Source: Phyto melanocephala (Eukaryota; Arthropoda; Insecta; Diptera; Rhinophoridae). From it: DNA of 64,000 nucleotides. The DNA lies in assembly GCA_941918925.1 (NCBI GenBank), contig OW799235.1, forward strand, positions 33,097,201 through 33,161,200, given 5' to 3'. Positions within the stretch are counted from its first letter, which is position 1. Each line of letters begins with the position of its first letter. Both the position numbers and the translations under genes were made by a program. Shown here piece by piece: positions 57,776 to 64,000 of this stretch. The notes under the pieces are model-generated. The model was not told where the DNA came from and did not search any database. It saw only the letters and a list, made by a program, of their open reading frames with translations.

Positions 57776-60700
57776 TTAAAAGACACGATCACGTAACACT
57801 AAGCTTAGGGGAGTTTTAGGCGCTAATAAAAATTCAAATTCCGTTTCCAAGGGTTTTGTAAAACTGACATCGAAGGCAAGTAAAATCTATAAGAAAAAGG
57901 AACATTTTGTGAATTTCTTTCGTAGTTTTTAATAATATTTAGAGTTGGTCATTTGATTACTTTAGTACGTTTTTGCCAAGAACGTCTTTCATTTTTTGCC
58001 CAAACCACGAGGTAATTTAACGACCAAGGTTGTTGGCAAACGAAATAACATTTTGTGCCCAACTCTAATACTAATTCATGGTGATTTTAAAGTTACCTTT
58101 GCTAGCAGTAAAACTATTTCCATTTCTACAAAACGTTTCCCTGGACACGTTCTTTTTCCAATGCCAAATGGCACCACTATCGTTGAACTTTCAATATTCA
58201 CACTAAAGTTACCCTCTTTGTTAATCCATCTTTCCGGATGAAATGTTTTGGCCTCTTTGAAGTTATTGTCTTTGTGACAGGCGATCATATTTTGGCACAG
58301 GACTATTGTCTGTAAATAAAATATATTTTTTTTTTTAATTTGTTGTTTAATAGGTGAAATGTACTTCAAATGGAGAATTTATCAAAACTTTATTTCACAA
58401 ATATGTTGTATTGTATTTTTTTACTCAAATACAATTTTGGTTTTTTTACTAGTGCACATCAAGTAATGCAAAATGAAAGCGAAAAAACATTATTCAACCC
58501 GATATTAGGTTGGTTCGTTTACTTTTTCAGTAAAGTCTAGTAACTGAGTAAATACTCAATAATTGAAAAAACACTCTCACAAAAAAAAAAAAAGTGAAGC
58601 GAACGGAAAATTTTTAAAAATTAATTTGTATAAAATTTTGTCTTTCTACTTTTATTTATTTGTTCACCTTTGAAATCATATGTTTTTCACAGTAAAAACT
58701 GTCAAGCAAAAATTTGTAAAAACTCAGTAAAATAATGTCACTTTACTCTCTCAATTTGTGTTCTCATTTATTAGATTTTGTGTAAACAAACGCAATCCTG
58801 TAAAAACTTTAAATTATCACACTTTTTGAGTAAACAAGCGAACCTTTTAATTAACAGTTTTTATACTTTTCACCTTAAGTGGAAAGTTTATAAATATATG
58901 TATGTAAATTTCGTTTGTGATTTGTAAAATATTCATTTGTGACTTAATAAAACATATATTGAGCAATACCCATCTATTCGTGTGTCTGCTGAACTACTAG
59001 TGTGTGGTATGAAATATTTAGAATTGTTTGGATAATTAACAGATATGTGTCTTATTATTTTTATATGTATGTATATGGTATACCCCTAGGATTATTTGTG
59101 GAACATTTTGACAAATTCCTTAAAGTTGTATTTTATTATTTCACACAGAGAAAGAGGGTATATAAGGGTTTGTCATTCCGCGTGAAATTTCTACAAATTT
59201 TCATTTCCGACCCCATAAAGTATATATTTTCTGAAAGCTTATGAATAGGGGATTCGATTAAGTTCTGTCTGTGTGTATGTTGAAATCAACTTTTTGAAGC
59301 CCCCCAACATCGCCTGGACTCGGGTGTGTCATTAAAAGATCAGCAATATTGGGGAGTAGATCGGTATTGAAAATTAGAAACATTGGTACATAAACAACTC
59401 AGATATGAGCAAAAAACCACGACCAACGAGGTGGTTTTTCACAACAACACATACATACATACAAACATGGTATAGTCGTTAGAGTGAACGTGGCATCGAA
59501 TCCCAGCTGAGCCAAAAAAATTTTTTTATTTTATATATTATTTATATTTTTTTATACCCGCCACCAAAAAATGATGGGGGTATATTCATTTTGTCATTCC
59601 CTTTGTAACACATCGAAATATCTATTTAAAACCCCAAAAAGTATATATTTTCTGAATCGGGGTCTTATTTTAAAATTTATATAATTTCCTTTTAAATTAA
59701 GATTTTGGAATAATAAAGGACTATATTGAAATATCCAAGTTGTATTTATTAGCAGAAGCTACATTGACACGCCCACTAAAACACCTACTTTTTACGTAAT
59801 CTACTGTTAGTGAAATTTAAAAGCTCATAAAACCGACAAAATTGGAGGTATGATTATAAAATTTCGTACATATAACTTTCTAGTCAATGTCGCTGTTATA
59901 CATGAGTAGGTGAGATGCAAAACTCGTTCGTTACAAAATTAAAAAAAACTCTTTTCGCTTCAAACTTTAATTCATTATTCTTTTATATTTCCTCAATTTT
60001 CGATTTTTCAAATGTCAAATATTTAACTAAGAATGTCATGTTATTTTAGGGTCAAAAACGATACCCTAAATTGCTGCATTTCGCCAGCAGCACCTTGATT
60101 ATGTGCGCTTCTAAAATTTTTTTTTAAATGTAACCAACGAGTTTTGCATCTCACCTACTCACATGCTCTTTTTAACGCCTACCTCCCATATATATGGACA
60201 AAATTGTGGAAGAATAAAGGACTATATTAAAATATCTAAATTGCATTTATTTGCAGAAACTTTATTGACACGCCTACTTTAACCCCTTACTTTCATTGAA
60301 AGACTAAATTTACGAAAAATTTTACTAGCATATCAAAGTTATACAAAGAAAGTGATACATATTTTAGTATAAAAATATTATTATATAGCGATTATTTTTA
60401 ATAACAAAATAATAAATTCTGTGCTATAAAAGTACATCAAATTGGTGGTGGGTATAAAAGATTCGGCACAGTCGAAAATAGTGCTCTTACTTGTTAATTG
60501 TTGTGGTTGTTGCCGCGATGCATATAACTTATGAATATGCCTTGAATTTTTATATTTCCCTTACACTTGTCTGCTTATTATACCCTTCACCTGTGGTGCA
60601 CAATGGTGTATATAAATATAGCTTTGTCATTCCGTTTGTAATTTCTACAATTTTCATTTCCGACCCCATAAAATATATATTTTCTGAAAGCTTATGAATA

Positions 60701-63612
60701 GAGGAGTCGATTAAGCCCTGACCGTCTGTCCATCTGCCCGTCTGTCCGTGTGTTGGTTGAAATCAACTTTTAGAAGCAACTGTATGTTCCTCAGATCTGT
60801 ATATGGTATCAATCTCTTGGAAATATCCAGGAATGAATTGCTATTGAAATTCAGCACAATCGCCCCATAACTTTCTGAGATATGAGCAAAAAACCACGAC
60901 CACCTAGTTTTTTTTCACAATTACAACAACAACATACATACATAAATACATGTGAAAAACATACCAAACAAAAAAAAATTACAAAAAAAAAATATTAAAA
61001 ATAAGAAAAAAAAAAATAAAAAAAAAACTACAAAAAAAAAAAATTAAAAAAAAATTTAAAAAAAAATTTAAAAAAATTGTTTAAAAATTTTTTAAAAAAA
61101 AAATAATAAAATATAAATACTATATTAAATAAAATAAATTTTTTTTGGCTCAGCTGGGATTCGATGCCACATTTATTCTAACGTGTACGTATGCACGTAT
61201 TTTATATGGGATGAATGGTGATACAAACAATTGTTATTGCATGACTACACGTTGTGAAGGGTATATAAGATTCGGCACGGCCGAATATAGCACTGTTACT
61301 TGTTTCTCTTTTCTTTTTGAAAGAAATAAAAAATAAAATAATTTTTACTCAAATTTTTTTTAAAACAAAAGATTTAAAGGAAAATTATTTATTTCTGTTC
61401 AAATTTTTTATATTTTTCTAAAAAGGAGCGACCAAGTAAAGAACATTAACCAATTCTGTGGTCTTAATGGGCAACCGCGTATGTTCATTTTAAACGATTT
61501 TGAGTTATTAATTCCATATTGCTTGGTTTTAAACGGCCTTTACTTGGTTTTAAATATTTCTCAAATAAAATGGACCCATTCCGATTAATTTAATGGCATA
61601 ACAACGTAACTTCTTGATATATTCAAAAATCGTTCAGCACTAACACGATTTTGTAGCTCTCCTGAAAAATTTGATTTAAGACATACGTGGTTGCCCATGA
61701 AAACCACAGAATTATAAGTAGAAAAAATAACGAAAACAAATTTCTCAGATAAATGAAAAGCATTATGCATTAAATCATTGTCTGAATTGGATGTAACAAA
61801 AAATTTTCTTGAAGTAAATAAATTTCACGAAATTTTTGTTTAAGTATTTAAATTTAATTCGTACAATTTCTGTAAACATGTGTAAATTAACATTGTCCAA
61901 ACGTTTTTATTTACAGAAAATTTATCAGAAAATATCAGGACAAAAATTTAAACTTACCCCTGCTTTCATATTATAACCAGACAGTTGCATGTCTTCCTCT
62001 AATATTCGGGCCAAACAAAACGCCGTTGGCCTAATGCGATATGACTCTTGTATGCACGCCTTTGTATATGTGGCATTTGTAAAAGCGTCTTGTAAAATTA
62101 AAGTACTCCGATATTCCTGGAATTCTTCGAGTATTCTTGTTATAACTGCTGGATTACTAGTGACAGAGCTTAAAACAAAAAGTAAAGTATTGGCCAGCTA
62201 TAGTATACAACACAAAACAAAAAAAAGAAGAAAACGAAAAAAAAGAAAGACATAAGAAATATTATCTGCTCTGAATTTGTTAACACGCACACTCACCGTT
62301 TCTATGCCGGCGGCTATAAAATCAATAATCGCCGACTTTTTATCCCTTATATCTAGATCTTTTATTTCCAATATATTGAGGAAGACACTGCGTAGATTAT
62401 CATCTTGATGCATAAAATTGTCATTATTTTCTTCCAGTGCTTTATCCACCATTTCCGAAATCACACTAGGCATGAACTGAGAAGTTATTTTCTAGTTTTC
62501 TTAAGAGCTGTACAATAATGTAAGGATGTCTTTAGTAACTTACTCGTAAATCGTATCCTCGGCTTTGGCAAACTCTCGATAGGTTTTGGTGGGTAAGTAT
62601 TTCCATAGGCCCAAACCATAATAGGAGTCTCGTTGTGATATAAACAGTTGCTTAACAGCACTTGCTAAATGTTTGATTTTTTCCGGTTGTTCGGCATTGT
62701 TGGAGAGAAAACCCATACGTCTGCCCAGCATAAGAGTACAAACAGCCTCTAGGCCCATTAAATTGGCTATATCCTCAAAATTACGTACCTCAAAGGTGTT
62801 GGGATTACGTTGCTCCTTTAAGACTTCAATGAAATCATCACAGACCAAGTTGAGGGCTGGCAGAAAGTTTTGCAAAACTCGAGGCGATGTAATGCAAGAC
62901 GTAAGCGATGAACGTAATTTTTGCCATGTAGGACCCTGTCTAAACAAAAGTAATTTTTAATACAACCCCACATAGACTCTACGGAATACGACAAATACCG
63001 CTAAAGGTAAGCAATTACTTACTCATTTACTATGCCAACGCTGGCATAACGATCGGGTTTTGAACGTCTATAGGTGACCACGATATCTGTGGGTGGTCTA
63101 AAGGGATACTTGCTGGGATATTTCAGTACTTTTTCCAAATCAGATTTGTTAAACAAATGCACTATTGGTATGCCCGACGGCATGACCTCCAAAACTATAT
63201 CACCATATTTACGATTAAGATCTTTAACAATAAAAGAAACAATATAAGTTGAAAGACAATTCAATTTGTTTTTTTATTTAAGTCAAAATAGTTTCCTACC
63301 CGCATACACCTCATGCAAAGTAGACATTTTATATTTACGAAAAAACACCATGAAAATCCATTTGGTTCCTAATAAAGGCAACGCTTTAGGACCGGGTATA
63401 TCCCATACCCCCTTTGGGCGTATCTCTTGTGCATGATAGTAGTCAGTATCCCTGGAAATCGAAATGTCCGAATCTTTGGCAAAATTATTTAACTGATCGG
63501 GTTTAATCAGCAGTGGTTTAATGAAACTCTCCGAAAATTTACGCAAATCAAAATTACAATAGAAGCCCAGTAGAATGGCAATTGCCATTAGTAACACTAT
63601 AGCCATAACCAT
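57776..63612 (-). CDS. shd: Ecdysone 20-monooxygenase, cytochrome P450 CYP314A1 (7 coding exons, 546 aa)
   Basis: This mitochondrial-type P450 hydroxylates ecdysone at C20 to give 20-hydroxyecdysone in peripheral tissues. Coding exons are 63612-63300, 63221-63023, 62939-62544, 62465-62297, 62197-61958, 58309-58097 and 57886-57776. All introns are GT-AG and the sum, 1641 nt, is in frame. It has an N-terminal hydrophobic stretch, a WDIPGPKALPLLG hinge, helix-I AGIET (355-359), ESYR (410-413) and a haem loop PFGIGKRTCPG with Cys494. It ends RDRVF, as in Drosophila shade (about 540 aa, from memory). The ATG at 63606 has a better context and aligns with the Drosophila start, so the true protein may be two residues shorter. 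An AG acceptor at 63621-63620 implies an upstream noncoding exon. Intron 5 (3648 bp) carries transposons. Confidence 0.97.
59137..59552 (-). mobile_element. Mini-me-like element, subfamily 2, copy i (truncated), in shade intron 5
   Basis: The right hairpin end (decayed), core, cassette and CCCAGCTGAGCC are present. The left hairpin half is replaced by the start of the CCGCCACC-type element at 59553. The GTCY tract has shrunk to almost nothing (CTGTCTGTGTG). Confidence 0.75.
59553..60493 (+). mobile_element. CCGCCACC-type element (copy B), in shade intron 5
   Basis: It has the same ends as copy A (ACCCGCCACC...GATGGGGGTATA and GGTGGTGGGTATA...CTCTTACTTG), antisense to shade. It lacks most of the tandem units and the transposon insertion of copy A, and so gives the empty site for that insertion near 60330. 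A MITE is nested at 59904-60160. Confidence 0.75.
59904..60160. mobile_element. MITE with GAGTAGGTGAGATGC ends, nested in copy B
   Basis: GAGTAGGTGAGATGCAAAAC at 59904 is inverted at the right (GTTTTGCATCTCACCTACTC, ending 60160). ACAT lies on both sides, a possible 4-bp target duplication. It is 257 bp and non-coding. Confidence 0.8.
60579..61302 (-). mobile_element. Mini-me-like element, subfamily 1, copy j, in shade intron 5
   Basis: Full-length reversed copy closely matching copies a, e and g. It runs TATACCCTTCACCTGTGGTG, core, GTCY run, cassette CAGCACAATCGCCCC, A-rich tract, GCTGGGATTCGATGCCAC and ends GCACGGCCGAAT...GTTACTTG. It lies in the same transcriptional sense as shade. Confidence 0.82.
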
Positions 63613-64000
63613 AGAAAATCTAAAATGAAAAAAATTATAGAAAAATAAATACAATTTAAATAAATTTTAACTGCAACTTTTTTCGTAAGATTCGTTAGTT
63701 ATTTAGCTATTTAGTACAACAACTAGTTCATAAGATTTTTAGTTCAAGGTTTAAATTAATGTAAAATTTTTGTAATATCAAATAATAAATTTTAGAAAAA
63801 AAAACTTGTTTGTTTGTTGTTTTTTTTTTCTTTAAATCAAAATGATTTGCATTAAGTTATTTAAATTGAAGGAAATCAAGAAATAATTAAGACGCATTTT
63901 CAAATGCACTGTGTTTTTGCGGAAAATATTTGTTTTTTATCTTAAACTTAAGGTTTGAAAAGAACGGGCTTTTAATGCTTTGTAAGGTTAGATTATGCTT
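63613..64000. other. Upstream of shade coding start
   Basis: Starts with a pyrimidine-rich splice acceptor on the minus strand (AG at 63621-63620), so the rest is probably a 5' UTR intron. No earlier exon or promoter can be placed before the window ends. Confidence 0.5.

Noticed and set aside
62198..62473. 91-aa open frame reading beyond shade exon 4
   Set aside because: Only the part up to 62297 is coding; the tail is intron sequence after the GTGAGT donor.
62673..62960. Plus-strand 95-codon open frame over shade exon 3
   Set aside because: Antisense of well-supported P450 coding sequence.

Overview
This is a very AT-rich window from an insect nuclear genome, most likely a higher fly and probably a calyptrate such as a blowfly. 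The basis is a near-collinear orthologue of Drosophila shade, a RecQ5 helicase of fly type, short 60-64 bp introns beside repeat-swollen ones, and many mini-me/DINE-like elements with a (GTCY)n tract. Comparisons with Drosophila come from memory, not from a search.

Four protein genes can be reconstructed by hand, and each spliced frame closes exactly. (1) RecQ5 DNA helicase, minus strand, 1775-6952, 5 exons, 1110 aa. (2) An unidentified four-transmembrane protein, plus strand, 15035-19512, 4 exons, 174 aa, with a GC-AG intron. (3) A second unidentified four-transmembrane, MARVEL-like protein, minus strand, 22001-25472, 4 exons, also 174 aa, convergent with gene 2. (4) shade (Cyp314a1, ecdysone 20-monooxygenase), minus strand, 57776-63612, 7 coding exons, 546 aa. 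I see no operon-like or pathway link among them. RecQ5 acts in genome maintenance, shade makes the active moulting hormone 20-hydroxyecdysone, and the two small genes encode membrane proteins of unknown role.

Nearly all the rest is transposable-element sequence. 7.3-11.7 kb is a deep nest: a TIR-bounded unit, then a rolling-circle-like element, a TA-flanked DNA transposon, a hAT element and a hAT-like MITE. 12-14.5 kb holds a hAT transposase remnant and an internally deleted mariner copy. 15-25.5 kb holds genes 2 and 3 with transposons in their introns. 25.5-32 kb is a cluster of mini-me copies, one carrying a Helitron with 120-bp tandem repeats. 32-37.6 kb has a CACTAA-rich block, a hAT-like element and a Helitron 3' end. 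38.7-43.7 kb holds three different LINE remnants. 45.3-47.3 kb is a run of MITEs. 47.7-54 kb has further mini-me copies, a long-TIR element and a hAT element. 55-57 kb is a dead Tigger/pogo-type element. The 3.6-kb intron 5 of shade holds two mini-me copies, a related larger element and another MITE.

I found no tRNA, rRNA, CRISPR array or bacterial-type system. The most notable points are the nested insertions with intact target duplications, the cassette-swapped mini-me subfamilies, the complementary deletion derivatives of one mariner, and the GC-AG intron.
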